Positions 34,601 through 47,806 are shown, counted from the first letter of the stretch. The stretch: DNA of 64,000 nt from Larimichthys crocea (GCF_000972845.2 NC_040028.1:12682244-12746243); one strand, 5' to 3'. Numbers and translations are program-made. The notes: generated by a model from the sequence alone, not told the origin.

Positions 34601-37600
34601 ACCATTGTTGAATCAACCATTTTATCAATTTTAGATTATGGAGATATCATTTACATGCATGCATCACCATCTACTCTGAAAGCTCTTGATACAGTTTACC
34701 ATAGAGCTATACGTTTTATTACTGGTGATCCTTTTAGAACTCATCACTGTAAGCTATATGAGAGTGTAGGGTGGTCCTCTCTCCATGAGAGGAGGGAAAG
34801 ACATTGCCTCCTTTTATTTACAAAGCACTACAAGGCAAATTACCATCATACCTCACTTCTCTTTTAAACTTTAGACACCGCACATATAGCACAAGGTCAC
34901 AAGGTTTTATAACACTAAAAACACCCCAAATAAGATCAGAGGCTGGCAAATTAGCTTTTCAGTTTTATGCACCCACTAAATGGAACCATCTGCAAGAGAC
35001 ACTGAAATTAGACAAACTTGTGTCAGAAAACCGTTTTAAAGTTTTAATACATGGTATGGAAAATATACAGTGTTCTTGCTGTGTTTTAACTTGTTTTACT
35101 CTGATTTTGTTTTTAAAATGATTTTCTTTTTATTTATTTATTTTTCCCCATTTTACTATGCTTGGGCTATTTATTGTATATTTGTTTGTTGTGATCAGGG
35201 CACTGCTGTAAAAGAGCAATTTGCTCAGTCAAGGTTTCCCTGAATAAAGAACGGAAATAATAATTACCTTGCCAGGAGCATCTTCGGTAACCTTGTCAGC
35301 TTGTTCAGTTGGCGGTTTGTCCCTGTGGGGGAAAAAAGTTTATTATATGAATGCTGTTTTGTTGTTATGAGAGCAAAGATTTCTCTCCATTTTGGTAGCA
35401 GATGCTCAGAACTTACAAAGAGTCGTCTTGGCTCTGTGTGTACTGGCTGAAAACCGTTGTATCCAGAGAAGCATCAAGGTTGTTGTACATGGCAGGGATG
35501 TCGACCCTGTGCCAAAGAAAACATCAGTGCTACTCCAAACTGACAACATGGATGTACAGAAACCGACAAAAAGAGAAATCTGACCTTTTTGTCCTTTTCA
35601 CCTCCTTCTGGTGCTCCGTCAAAACCCTCTCCTTCGTCTCCGGAGGGATGAAAACAAAGTCAATGGAGGCCTCTTCCTCCAAAATCTCTCTGCGAGGCGG
35701 CTTGGGAGAGCCAAAGTCCAGCTTTGTCTGATGAGTACATTAAACAAACAAACACGAGGGAACATAGAAATTAAATTAACTTGATGCATGATCAGCTAAC
35801 CGATAAATACATCACAGTATGCATGTGTGTTGACCCATGTATGCATTTTGGTCAGTTGTCTGTTAGCTGAGAGGAAATCACATGTCAGTGTCTTAAACTG
35901 TGAGGCCACATGGTCACCCAGCGTGTTTTTAATTTCTCACTGAATATGTAACCATCCATCACGTGTGCACACTTGATAACATGGCAAACAAAGCCCTGCT
36001 GTACTGAAATTATCATTAATCTTTAGAAGCCCTGTCGTTTTCAGTTTTACACCAAGAGTCCAGACTTACAGAAACTGGCTTGGAGGTCTTTGTGACGTTC
36101 CTGTCCTTTAGCTCGGCAGCCTTTCCCAGCAGTGAGTCCCTCTTCCCCACAGATGAAACTGGCATCCCGCTGAGCTTGGTCTCCAACTGGGAACTCTCAC
36201 TCTGAACACACAAAATCAGATAAATCAGACACAAATGAGCGCTATGAATGAAGCTGAAGTTACAACAGTAAAGTAAGAGCAGAGTGTGTCTTGCAACTCA
36301 CTGAATACTGTCCACTGAGGTCATCAGGAACACTGACAGCCTCAAAAGCAGGAAGAATGATTGGAGTCTTCTGCTTCACTTGGCTCAGGATTGGTCTGAT
36401 TAAAGAAAATGGAAACACTGATAAGATTACTGTGAGCCATTCCTACAGAGATCTGATTCACTGGTAGAAAAAAAAGAAAGAGGGAAAGATGTTCAACAAA
36501 AACCAGTCTCACCTGATCTCGTCGGGGTAAGTGAGGCTGACTGAGTTGGCGAAGGTGGAGTTCCAGAACTGGGCAACGGAGGTGCGCAGCTGCTTGTTTT
36601 TGTGAGGAAACAACACACAGAGCAGAGGAGAGAGCAGAGCCAGCAGCTCATCGTCGTACGCCAAAGCAGAGCGGGTCTGCAGGCAGCTGAGAACCTCGAG
36701 GAGAAGCTTCTCTAACTGCGGGAGGCACAGGGGAACATTATAGTTTCAACATGTACGTGGTTTTAAGTGTTTTTAAACAAAGGACTCACCTTTCCCAGAA
36801 GCTGCGAGGTGAATTTAGGCGGCTCACTGGCTGCTTGTTTGGAGAACAGGGTGAGTGGTTGAATCAGAGAAGTCAGGGCTTCCTTGATCGTGTTTGCGAG
36901 AGCTAGGTTGGTGAAGAGAGCAGACAGGATGAAGACCAGGGCCAACCCTGTGGCTTCAGCAAAAACCTCTGGGCCCTCCAGATAGACCTCTAGACATTGT
37001 ACCAGCAGGGACTGGAAGGTGGATAGATTCCCCAGGACCTTATTCCTCTTCTTCATCCAGTTTACTGGAGTGTGAGGTGCTGGTGGAGACAAGAGTGGAT
37101 AAAGTGAATTTTCACTTTATTCTGACGGTGAACATTGAAACTAAGGTCATGTATGTTCTCTTACACTTCAGCTTCTGCTGAAACTGAGGAGTGTACGGCG
37201 AGAAGTCCACAGACTCCACTATGACTTGGAGGATATTGGCAACAGCATTTAACGTTGACGGAACCTGGAGGATCAGACATCGGTACATCAAAACAGGGTC
37301 GCTTTCAAAATGAAGGTTTCCACATTATTCCAGTTACCCTCTCCTCCACTCACCATCAGAGCAGCTCTGTCGATCGCAGCAGTCATCCTTGCACAGAACT
37401 CCTCGCAGCAGATGTTCTCTTCAGCCGTGACCACAAGCGCAGAGCAGCGGGCAAACACTTTGTACAGCTTGGACCATGAGGACAGCATGGACTTCTGGGA
37501 CGCCTAGACAAAACATAGGGATCAGAATCAGTCCTTTTGGTGACGTGGTCATGAAGGTAAATCTAATATGAAGATAAACAGACCTGCTGTAGAGGTGTGC

Positions 37601-38655
37601 CGTGGAGCAGGTGTGTAACAGGGAACATCAAGGCAGAGTGCATGGCACTGAAGTTGTGCTCCAGAGCGTCACCCTGGTTCACTTCATTAGACTGGAAAAC
37701 ACAAGTGACAGAATAATTCACTGTTTGTTCCCATCTTCCTCATTAAAAAACACAGCTCGTAAGTCTTGTTCCACGAGTGACGCTGCTGCTTCTCTGCCTA
37801 CCTGTGTGATGGTGTCGGTCAGTGGGCTGACCATCACGCTCCACATCTTCCACAGCTGCTCCTTGTTCTGTAGAAACCCAGCGCTGCGTCCCATGGCCCC
37901 CAGCACCGCCTCCCCAAACGCCAGAGGGGAAGTGGGCCCCGACAGGCCGCAGCCTACCAGCATCTGAAGGCACTGAAAAAACCTGCACATGGACACAGCA
38001 AGCACTTTAGACTGCTGTGGCCGATCTGTCTGTGTGAGTTGTTAGTCCTGTCGTAGCAGTTTGTGTCATGTATGAAAACATTTTCACATCCATGAAAATG
38101 GTTTTATCGTTGGGCTGCCACTACACAGAAGACAAACATGTCTGACATTCAAAAATCCACAAAAACTATGAAACACTTTAAATATGATTCGTTATTCGTT
38201 ATTTTTTCATCCCCCTGAGGGGAGAAAAAAATCACACATTGGAATTCAAACTCATCCTGCAGTTTACAGTTGCACTACCAGGGGGCGCCAAACCATTATT
38301 CATGGCAACACATTCGAGTTAAATAATGTAAACATCTTCAAAAAAAATGATAGGCATGGATTTCAGAAGTGCCTCAACACTTCTGTGGTAGTCATGACAA
38401 CCATCACGCGAGCAAACAGGCTTCAGTTTTACGTCACAGAGTGGAAACGCCACATCAGCAGGCCGCTCAGAGACATTATGTACCCAGAAGTAGCTCTAGT
38501 CCACTTAGCAACTTTACATAGTAATTTGTGTTTTTATATTGCTATTTGTTATTGTCATGTTATAATTATGCTCTGTATGTCTGTCTTCTGTTCCTTATAA
38601 CTGAAATTTTAACTATAGGTGGAGGCTTTAAATAAGCTTTACATTATTAGTCATT

Positions 38656-38687
<32 letters not shown>

Positions 38688-41600
38688 AATTAGTTACCAG
38701 CTGGTATTCTGGATACACATCTAAAAACATACCCAATTTTTTTATTTACTTGTCCCATGTTTAACAGAAAGTCATGTGACTCTTCAGTGCACATGAATCA
38801 ACAGTCACTGGACCAAAGTGTGTTTTTGTCCTGCAGGTCTGTGTCATGTTGACATGTGACATGATGAGGCTTTGCGTTTACCAGTTTGTGTGTGGCCTCT
38901 TCAGATTCAAACTTAAAGCCACCACAGATCTGTCTAGACTGGGACCAAACCAAACTACAGGTGTGAGCATGCTGCACTGAATCAAACAGTGGACAGACCT
39001 CTCGTCCTCGATGTAGGCTGTGAGCAGGCTGCTGTCATAGAGGAGGAGGATGAGGAACAGAGCCGGCGTTCCCTGAGGAGAGAAAACAAAGTTTAACCAG
39101 TCCTCGTCATGAGCATTCATGGGTGTGTGTGTGTGACACTGTACCACTCACATTGAGCACATCCATTTTGCCCACTTGATAGGAGGCAGAGCCAAGAACT
39201 CTATGGGGAATACCTTTCACTGTGGCCTCCAGCAGAATCTGAGGAACAAGATTTAACATTCAACTGAACACTGAAGATATTCAAATGAGACAGTCGAGAT
39301 GGTCTCAGGTTCTTACCAGGACTTTGTGTGCAGGCAGAGCCTCTGAGGTGACGATGCTCTGCAGAGCCTGAAGCATCAGAGTCAGAACTTCACAACCCTG
39401 ACGGTCCTTCTTGCTGCCTACTGACAGTCAGAGACGAGAGTCAGCTCAGATACACAACGCCAGATGACAACACTCGTTTGAGAATATGAAGTGTGTGTTT
39501 GAAGAGAAGGCGGTCATCATCGGGGAGAGACCCCTCAGTAGTTTCTCTCTTCACAGCAGTCCAGAGCTCGAGGCTCTGAACCCTCAGACTTAAACTGACG
39601 ACGGTGTGAGTGAGTCGGGCAGGAGGAGAGGACGAGGTCTCACTGGTCCTCCTCCAAAATGACAGAGCTCAGACCCAATCAGAGTACTCTATGTGGCGCT
39701 ACGAGGTGGGAACTACAGCTTTAAAAGACCCACCCAGCTGAGCAGCAGTCACAATACAAGCTGGAAATGACTCTCCAAATCACATTTAATATACAAGTCA
39801 AACGTAGAACCACACCAATAAAGACAAAGGACTTACCAGACTCTATTGTCAAGTTGACAAATTGGACCAGATTCCTCCAGATGACAGCCAGAAGAGAATC
39901 TGCAAGAGATCAGAGGACAACAAGGTGGTTCATCACGTCGGGGCATGCACAGACAGACTGATCAGTAACCCTGGTTCTGAAGCAAAGCTCGATTCTGAAG
40001 AACTCTTTTATGGGAACAAACAGATTTGGACATTTTTGCTGCCTCAGACTGAACACAACACATAGATCTGTGTACTGAGCTGTCACACACACTGTCCTGA
40101 TGTTTCTATGACCTCTTATCCTGCAAAAAAAAATGTGACATCATCTGCAAGGTGCTGCTTTAACCAATCACATTCCTGGTGCATAACTCTGAGGTAAACC
40201 GCAGAAACAATTCACGTTACAATCAGAATGAAAGAAAACTGCTGCTGACACATTTCCACATTCCAGGCTGAATATTCGAAGCATTTTTCAATCAAGATTT
40301 TGGCTCCAACAATTCTAACAAGATCCTTGAGAGCCTGATGCTAACTGACCCAAACTGTCCGCCTTGCTGAGGTGCAGCTGTGTGCAGGTGGAGGTTGTGT
40401 GGGTGTAACTGCTGTGATTCTCATTCACCATCTGCCTCACTACCACCGCTGCCTCTCGCGCTTCACTCTACATGTCGACTAACACTGAACAAATGCGCAG
40501 CAGACGAACACACTGAACTGAGGTTGGGAGAGCAGATGCGTGCAGTTGATAACACTGTGGCTGCTCCAAAGCCTCAGACAAGTCAGTCAGAGGAGAGCCT
40601 GAACACGTGCCCGCAGTCATAAACTACAGAGAGCTGAAACTCAAACACAGCACGCAGACTGAACTGAATAAAAAGTACACTGATGCTTATGAACATTAAC
40701 ATGAAGCTTTTTAAATTGTTACAGCTATTCTTAAAATCTGTCTCCAGGTCTGAAACACTGACAGGAGGTGTTGACGGTGTTCCATTCAGAAACGACAACC
40801 TAGACATCTCGTTTACACAACATCAACGACGTGGCCTCATCCACCGGCGAGGATTACCTGGAGCTTCTTTGCCGACATTGGTGAATCCGTCTCTGATGCT
40901 GGAGGTAAGCACAGCAGCGTGTTTGGTGAAAGAGGAAGCACCGGAGAGGAGTGAGTGGTTCAGAGGCTCTGAGAAAAGACAGGACATGTTCAAATCACCC
41001 GACATACACAGCATGTGACACTGAACCGCGTCCCCACAGTCTTTTACTCTTCCCTCTGTACAGGGGCCTCAGTCTTACATTTTGTTTTGGCTGCACCGCA
41101 GGAAGAATCCACTTACTATCACCAACACAGCCCAGTCTGATTGTCTTTGCAGCTTCTGTTCAAGCCTCATGTCCATGACAGCAACATGTACAAGATGACA
41201 AATTCAAAAACAAACCGTGTTCTCTGATTCTCACCGAGACTCAGGATGAGTTTGTTCTTGGCTGCCGTGGCGATCACCTCTGCTCCGAGAAAATAGTGAA
41301 GCAGCATCTCCAGGCCGAGCAGCTGGATGGAGGGGAAGGTGGAGGGCACGTGCACGCTGGAGTTCAGGCTCATCAGAGACGTGTTGGCTGAAGTGCTGAA
41401 GGCTGTGGGAGGAGGGGGAAACATATTACACATGACAGTCCAGGAGACGGATGAGCCTGGGTGGAGGGAGGTGGATGTGGAAACGTACGAGTCTTGGGTG
41501 TGCTGGGTGTACTGGCTCCGTTTTGACTGACAGGTCGAGAAGCAGTGACCGGGACTGAGGAGGAGTCGGAGCCAATGGTGCACTGGAGCAGAGGGACAGA

Positions 41601-43598
41601 CACCTGGAGACACACACACTGTTCACTCACTCCACAGTCCACGTCACTACATCACACATCACACATGAGGTGTTACAGTTCAGAGAGGCTCACCTGATCA
41701 AAGTTGGGTGACAGGTTGGGCCCGAGTTGGACAACCAGATACCACCAGACCTCCACCTTGGTGAGCAGCAGGGCCTCTGTCCTGACGTGGATGGATGCGA
41801 GGGGCTGCATCAGGAGCTTCATACGCTTGGCACTGCACAGGATGTCTTCACGAGAGACGTGCAGCAAATGAAAAGGTCAGCTGTGTGGAGATCCTCTAAA
41901 GACTTCAAACAGAGAGCAGGGTGTTGGCGGCTCACCTGGATTGAGGGCGAAGTTATCGATGAGGCTTTTCCAGGCGATGAAGGCGATCTTCTTGATGGTC
42001 GGAGAGGAACTACGGAAACCCAGCTCCTCCAGATGCAGCAGGGAGTTGATGAAAGGACCTCCTCTGTGCAGCAGCTGTGGAGAAAACATTTCCATCTGAG
42101 TGTGTGACGCCACCATGTCCTCTGACAATAACTATCACTTAAAACTCTCACATGTCTGGATTTGCATGCACACACAGATTACCTTCCCAAGCAGTTTCAC
42201 AAATAAGGGCCACAGCTTCAGGACGTTGGTTTCATTCTTGGACATGAAAAGCTTCTGCAGCTCTGGGATCAGTTTCTGCAGACAAACAGACACAGCAGTG
42301 TTCCAGAGGAGGATCTTATCATATCTCAAACATTTGAAAATCATGTTTCCACATCTTCCACAAGGTGACACACAGAGGCACTCACTGAGGACATCATGGG
42401 TTCGATGATGGCGGCCACCTCCATCTGTTTCTCCAGGAGAAGAGGCATGCCCAGCTCCATGGCCGCCGCGGCCCGCAGACGCACCTTGGAGGCGGAGTGG
42501 ACCACCAGCGGGATGACGAGCTTCGCCCACCGCACCGCTCCCTCGCCCATCTGGCCCGGGACTTGCTCCAGCATCCTGCGCATAGAAGGAAAAAGCTTGC
42601 TGTATGTCCCCCTTCTCTAGTTTCCTGTCAACGTTCAGCTGTTGCTATCAAAATAAAAGCCCAACAAGGACAAATAAACAGTCTCTTCCAGTGAAGCATG
42701 GTCATTTTACCTGATGACGACGTTCAGGGCCTCATGCTCCATCACCACAGACTGGATGTCCTCTCTGCTCCACACACTCTCCAGTGTTCCCAGTATAGCT
42801 GGTACCTGAGTGAGGGAAGCAGCATGGATTCATAAGAATCAAGTCACTGGGATTCCTCTGGACTTTGAACCTCTGCTGATGCTCACTTTTTTGCCGACCA
42901 CATCTGGAGAGAAGCTCTGCTTGGAGATGACCCATAATGCTCTGGTGCACGTGTTCTTATCTGTGGACTTCACCACCAGGGAGCAGAGTGTTGACAGGAT
43001 CTCTGTTGCAAAGGTTTCTGAAAACAAAAACAAGAGCGACTCACCCTCAGGAGCAATAACATTCCCACAGAGTCTAATCTCACCCGCTCACATGATGAGG
43101 TATGAAGTATGTTAATGAACGTACCGGGCCCTGCAGAGACGACGCGAGAATGGTACACGCAGAAGCCCAGAGCTTGCAGGGCAGCTTGGCTCAGCTCCAC
43201 GTTTGAACTGCTGATGTGAGCCTGGAAGCAACGCGAGACACAAACAGAGTCAGGCATCAGTTCATGCAGACACAGGAAACTCAGCATGAACGATAACAAT
43301 GTGCAGAAGACTCACCAGGGTGACTTTACCCAAACGAGAAAAGTGCTTTTCCACTGCAGGGAGAAAATGTCGGCCTTCCTCTCCGCTGAGTCGACTGGAA
43401 AGGAAAAAGGAAAAATCAACTTGTCACTCGTGTTCTGGGAGAGGCATGCGTGGTCAGAGAGGAGGGAGGGCGAGGGACGTACTTGGCGATGGTGAGGTAA
43501 GCGTCCGTCTGCTCGGACTGTCCGGCAGCACTGTCCTCCAAAGATTCCAGCAGGGGCAGGAAGCCGGAGCTGCTCGGAGGCCCCGCCGCCGCCATCAT
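25619..43598 (-). CDS. rif1: rif1 (replication timing regulatory factor 1)
   Basis: RIF1 recruits PP1 to late origins, sets replication timing and, with 53BP1, limits DNA-end resection in the nucleus. I placed 34 coding exons (- strand): 43598-43483, 43394-43316, 43221-43125, 43017-42887, 42805-42711, 42575-42386, 42275-42183, 42074-41936, 41845-41694, 41603-41489, 41402-41235, 40968-40858, 39899-39837, 39420-39317, 39238-39152, 39072-38999, 37982-37802, 37691-37584, 37503-37354, 37264-37165, 37079-36790, 36715-36513, 36395-36302, 36201-36070, 35727-35585, 35506-35417, 35322-35268, 33194-30030, 29940-29812, 29713-29627, 26745-26630, 26537-26387, 26303-26180, 25890-25619. All are GT/AG with consistent phases: 2,467 codons, close to the roughly 2,470 of human. 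Residues 1-948 are the HEAT-repeat block (AVRWAKLVIPLVVHSASKV, KKIAFIAWKSLIDNFALNP). Then follow an S/TQ-rich disordered region, PP1-docking SILK (2155-2158) and RVSF (2179-2182 region), and a DNA-binding C-terminus (KTVGDLSALTPSEIKTLPIR). No frameshift seen. Confidence 0.95.
26387..26537 (-). CDS. rif1: rif1 exon 32: C-terminal DNA-binding domain
   Basis: Encodes SRGFGQLVRARNIKTVGDL and SALTPSEIKTLPIRSPKISN, then VKKALKIYEQQ. This is the most conserved part of the vertebrate C-terminus, a small helical domain likened to the RNA polymerase alpha-subunit C-terminal domain that binds branched DNA. The downstream exons (26303-26180 and 25890-25619) complete the region reported to contact BLM in mammals. 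Confidence 0.9.
27725..28356. mobile_element. Nested non-autonomous hAT element
   Basis: Starts CAGGGGTCGGCAACCTGCGG and ends AGGTTGCCGCCCCTG. It is flanked by a perfect 8-bp target duplication ATCTATCC (27,717-27,724 and 28,357-28,364). The interior is non-coding with a poly-T near 28,145. It has inserted into a minisatellite unit inside the outer hAT element. Confidence 0.9.
28357..28750 (+). repeat. ~42-bp minisatellite inside the outer hAT
   Basis: About nine units based on GATCTATCCTAACTAAAGGA plus GAGTCTATGTATATGTCTAT, with small length differences from TAT repeats. Two more units lie at 27,670-27,724, before the nested element, so the array was split by that insertion. Confidence 0.9.
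29812..29940 (-). CDS. rif1: rif1 exon 29: RVSF PP1-docking exon
   Basis: 129 bp, 43 codons, phase 0 on both sides. It begins SRRVSFANPIQQQE, the RVxF-type PP1-binding motif conserved in RIF1, and continues DDIDRRSPAI. The partner SILK motif sits at the end of the preceding exon, so the bipartite dock is divided between two exons. Confidence 0.9.
30030..33194 (-). CDS. rif1: rif1 exon 28: giant S/TQ-rich exon
   Basis: A single 3,165-bp exon (residues 1121-2175), phase 0 at both ends. It starts after TTTCTTTCAG and ends VK|GTAAGT. It opens near the conserved phrase RRQSFITLEKYSDGKPASP and ends with WSPSASPSTSILKKGQKRP. Between them it is low in hydrophobic residues and packed with SQ/TQ dipeptides (for example NSQDSQSTQ, SDTQSDSESQSQS), potential ATM/ATR sites, plus RRRSKSS-type basic blocks. 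It corresponds to the long disordered linker of vertebrate RIF1, where sequence is poorly conserved. Confidence 0.95.
30311..30394 (-). repeat. 42-bp in-frame tandem duplication inside rif1
   Basis: Two adjacent 42-bp units (30,311-30,352 and 30,353-30,394) with a single C/T difference. They encode KTQIMECQGEEETS twice. The near identity suggests a recent duplication in the disordered region. Confidence 0.9.
34060..35262 (+). mobile_element. LINE relic in rif1 intron 27
   Basis: 34,100-34,370 encodes a decayed endonuclease (IWANDSDRDFMVISESWLN). From 34,379 an open frame reads YKYLGIWLENKRSFKTHVIE and LSILDYGDIIYMHASPSTL, then LDTVYHRAIRFITGDPF, the C-terminal part of a non-LTR ORF2. The 3' end is GAATAAAGAACGGAAATAAT just before rif1 exon 27. 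The central RT domain is deleted. It lies antisense to rif1. Confidence 0.85.
38654..38689. repeat. (GAAA)n microsatellite
   Basis: About nine GAAA units in the 1-kb intron between rif1 exons 16 and 17. No other feature is evident in that intron. Confidence 0.9.
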
Positions 43599-44154
43599 TA
43601 TTACTCACCTCCTCGCAGCCTGTAAAAAGAAAGAGACCCACACGAAGGAGGAGGGGGAGGATGAGGAGGTGGTTAGGAGAGGACAGCTCAGGACAACAAG
43701 CTTTTTAGCTCTGGATTTTGTCCTTTACTGTCAGTCTTCACTGTGTAGAGAGGAGGAGTGTTTACAGAGAATAAACAGACTGCTGACAGAGGAACGCTCT
43801 AAAAGCAGCATCATTTGTTGAAAGATGATTTTTTTTTTTTTTTTTTAAATGACTCGATCAATCCACCTGATCACAGGGATTATGATACTGATACCTCAGA
43901 ACAAAAGCACTTTAAAATAAAGTCAGAAGGCCAAAGATGTACTCCATGCAGCCTCCGATTCAGAGCACACTGAACATCATCGAGTGCTGAACACAGACCA
44001 AAGGTCTGATGTCACACCTGACTGACTGCAAACACTCAGCAACGTGCACAAGGCTTAAAAGAGTGCTGGATTCTGTTTTACATATTCAGACAACTTATTC
44101 AGTTCGACCATCTGTTACGATGGGGAATTTGAGAGAGAGAGAGAGAGATAGAGC

Positions 44155-44188
<34 letters not shown>

Positions 44189-44494
44189 TGTCTGTGGAGC
44201 ACAGGCCAGAGTCAGAACCAGACTGCTGCAGGAAGGACTCTGCCTGTTTTATACTGTGAGCTGCTGTAATAAGTGAATAATTGGGATCAATAAAGTCGAT
44301 CTAATGAGGATTATAGAGTGAATCTGATGAACAGCCTCAGTGTGTGTATGGATCGACCTGGGATGATTAAGCATGACTTTGTATACTTGTACATGAGCAG
44401 GGTGAGCAGAGACAGACAGATGCAGGGCCGTACCTCAGTGAGATCTGTGCCGACCTGCGTCCACCCTCCACTGAATCCAGCTCTGTGAACACGG

Positions 44495-44545
<51 letters not shown>

Positions 44546-45160
44546 TACCAGAGGCCAGCAGCACTCCCGTTCAGCAACTTCCTCTTGGAGACCAGAGTGA
44601 CCAAAACAAGTGTAACAAGAACAGCACGAGCCGACTGAACACATAGCACGGCTCGTGCTGTCGGTAACGTGAGGAGCGCTGACCCTCACGCGGACAAGTC
44701 GCGAGCAGCCCGCTAACGTGAGCTAGCCCCGCTAGCAGCGGCTGCTGTGTGGAGCTAGCCACAGAAGTTTGCCGCTCACAGAGAGGACTGCGGGGCTAAC
44801 AGCGCCGGGACACCACGGCCAGCTGCTCGGTAAAGTTACCGACACGCACAGAAACAACGCGAGTCAACACATATTTACAGCTGCTTGTTTGCACAACAAA
44901 CACACACATACACACACACAGCATCCTCCTGACCGCAGCTCACCTCGGAGTTCAGGGCGGGTAGAAGGAGCAGACAGCGGCCGACCTGCCGCCTCGCCCT
45001 GGCTGTCTGTGACTGTGGAGCTCACTGCTTCACTGCTTCACTTCTTCCAGTCTTCTACTTCAACACTTCAGCACTTCAGCCTTCACTGCTTCCTGCTCTC
45101 GCTGCACTGCTCCTTGTGCTGTTACCCCGCGAAATTGCTGGCGCCAAACCACCACGCCGA
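43599..45160 (-). promoter_or_regulatory. rif1: rif1 5' UTR and GC-rich promoter region
   Basis: A coding-exon acceptor, TTTCTTTTTACAG, puts 21 nt of 5' UTR (43,599-43,619) before the ATG. A likely non-coding first exon ends at 44,944 (CCGAG|GTGAGC). Upstream the DNA is CpG-rich without a TATA box and contains TTTGGCGCC (45,140-45,148) and TTTCGCGGG (about 45,126-45,134), both E2F-like on the - strand, as often seen in S-phase genes. The transcription start, near 45,060-45,120, is inferred, not seen. The first intron holds (TG)n at 44,499-44,540 and a GACA tract at 44,156-44,187. Confidence 0.6.
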
Positions 45161-45258
45161 CGTACAAAATTACCTTTGACCCCGCTTTCGTCACCCCCAG
45201 GTCCGCCCATTTGACCTTATAAGGAAAACAGCACACTGTGGCTGTAATAAGAAAGATG

Positions 45259-45296
<38 letters not shown>

Positions 45297-45639
45297 CAGA
45301 AACAGAACAGAGGACTTGACAGGTAAACGTAGACACATAAACAAGAACAAGAACTATATACATATATGTATAATGTGTGTGTATATATATATATATAGAC
45401 ATTCTGTATCTATGAATAACATTGTAGCTTGTAGCTCATGGACAATAATTTTCAAGATTCAGGTTTTGAGACCTTTTCTACAGTAAATCAAGGATCAAAA
45501 ACATCTTTCATCTACAGTTACAGACAAACATTAATATAAAAGAAAGAAAAAAATAAACTCCCTGGAGCCCACACGTTAACTTTCTCTGGAAAGAATTTTT
45601 AAGACAATATTCAAAAAAAGAAAAAAAAAAAATATTATA

Positions 45640-45659
45640 TATATATATATATCTATATC

Positions 45660-45694
<35 letters not shown>

Positions 45695-46826
45695 ATATCT
45701 GTAAATGATAATTATCTATGTAAATATCATCACCTGCACTCACACTCTGCATATACAGAATATCGACCTCTTAAGTTTATAAGTCAAGTCAACCTACTGT
45801 ACACGTCTATATTTATAACTGCACTATGCTCGGTTGCACCCTTTCATTGCACATTCCCATTCCTATGTATCCATGTCTATTATATATATATTATATTAAA
45901 TATATATATATATATACATATCTATATATATATACACATTATACATATATGTATATAGTTCTTGTTCTTGTTTATGTTTATGTGTCTACTCCTTTACTGT
46001 CAACGTCCTCTGTCTGTTTCTTCTTCTATCTATCTATCTATCTTCTATCTATCTATCATCTATCTACTCTATCTATCTATCTATCTATCTATCTATCATC
46101 TTTCTTATTACAGCCACAGTGTGCTGTTTTCCTTATAAGGTCAAATGGGCGGACCTGGGGGTGACGAAAGCGGGGTCAAAGGTAATTTTGTACGTCGGCG
46201 TGGTGGTTTTGCGCCAGCAATTTCGCGGGGTGGTAACACCAAGGAGCAGTGCAGCGAGAGCAGGAAGCAGTGAAGGCTGAAGTGTTTGAAGTGTTGAAGT
46301 AGAAGACTGAAGAAGTGAAGCAGTGAAGCAGTGAGCTCCACAGTCACAGACAGCCAGGGCGAGGCGGCAGGTCGGCCGCTGTGTCTGCTCCTTCTACCGC
46401 CCTGAACTCCGAGGTGAGCTGCGGTCAGGAGGATGCTGTGTGTGTGTATGTGTGTGTTTGTTGTGCAACAACAAGCAGCTGTAAATATGTGTTGACTCGC
46501 GTTGTTTCTGTGCGTGTCGGTAACTTTACCGAGCAGCTGGCCCGTGGTGTCCCGGCGCTGTTAGCCCCGCAGTCCTCTCTGTGAGCGGCAAATTCTGTGG
46601 CTAGCTCCACACAGCAGCCGCTGCTAGCGGGGCTTGCTCACGTTAGCGGGCTGCTCGCGACTTGTCCGCGTGAGGGTCAGCGCTCCTCACGTTACCGACA
46701 GCACGAGCCGTGCTATGTGTTCAGTCGGCTCGTGCTGTTCTTGTTACACTTGTTTTGGTCACTCTGGTCTCCAAGAGGAAGTTGCTGAACGGGAGTGCTG
46801 CTGGCCTCTGGTGCATTCACCACACA

Positions 46827-46896
<70 letters not shown>

Positions 46897-47180
46897 CCGT
46901 GTTCACAGAGCTGGATTCAGTGGAGGGTGGACGCAGTCGGCACAGATCTCACTGAGGTACGGCCCTGCATCTGTTCTGTCTCAGTACAAGTTACAAAGTC
47001 ATGCTTAATCATCCCAGGTCGATCCATACACACACTGAGGCTGTTCATCACGATTCTCTCTATACTCCTCATTAGATCGACTTTATTGATCCCAATTATT
47101 CACTTATTACAGCAGCTCACAGTATAAAACAGGCAGAGTCCTTCCTCAGCAGTCTGGTTTGACTCTGGCCTGTGCTCCAC

Positions 47181-47235
<55 letters not shown>

Positions 47236-47806
47236 GTCTCTCTTCTCTCTCTCTCTCTCTAATTCCCCACCGTAACAGATGGTCGAACTGAATAAGTTGT
47301 CTGATATGTAAAAACACAATCCAGCACTCTTTTTTAGCCTTGTGCACGTTGCTGAGTGTTTGCAGTCAGTCAGGGTTGACATCAGACCTTTGGTCTGTGT
47401 TCAGTGTGCTCTGAATCGGAGGTGCATGGAGTACATCTTTGGCCTTACTGCAGATGTCGATCTCAACACTTGAGTTTCACAGTAAAGGCCTTCTGACTTT
47501 ATTTAAAGTGCTTTTGTTCTGGGTATCAGTATCATAATCCCTGTGATCAGGTGGATTGATCGAGTCATTTTAAAAAAAAAAAAATCGTCTTTCAACAAAT
47601 GATGTGCTTTGAGCGTTCCTCTGTCAGCAGTCTGTTTATTCTCTGTAAACACTCTCCTCTCTACACGTGAAGACTGACAGTAAAGGACAAAATCCAGAGC
47701 TAAAAAGCTTGTGTTTGTCCTGAGCGTCCTCTCCTACACCACCTCCTCATCCTCCCCCTCCTCCTTCGTGTGGGTCTCTTTCTCTTTTACAGGGCTAGCC
47801 CTGTAA
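45640..47806 (+). repeat. Inverted copy of rif1 5' region (copy B)
   Basis: Reverse complement, with small indels, of the rif1 first exon, promoter and first intron (43,620-45,400). It includes the E2F-like block near 46,200, the CTCCGAGGTGAGC donor near 46,410, (AC)n at 46,826-46,892, (CTGT)n at 47,184-47,232 and the TTTTACAGG acceptor at 47,790-47,800. The left edge is an AT-rich tract. It ends at an exact palindrome. Confidence 0.85.

Noticed and set aside
34379..35121. Independent host gene encoding a 162-codon protein
   Set aside because: The frame is the C-terminal part of a LINE ORF2, antisense in a rif1 intron.
44435..44490. Extra rif1 5' UTR exon ending GAG|GTACGG
   Set aside because: Donor-like and weak acceptor-like sites exist, but nothing beyond two short motifs supports it, so it was left out of the model.
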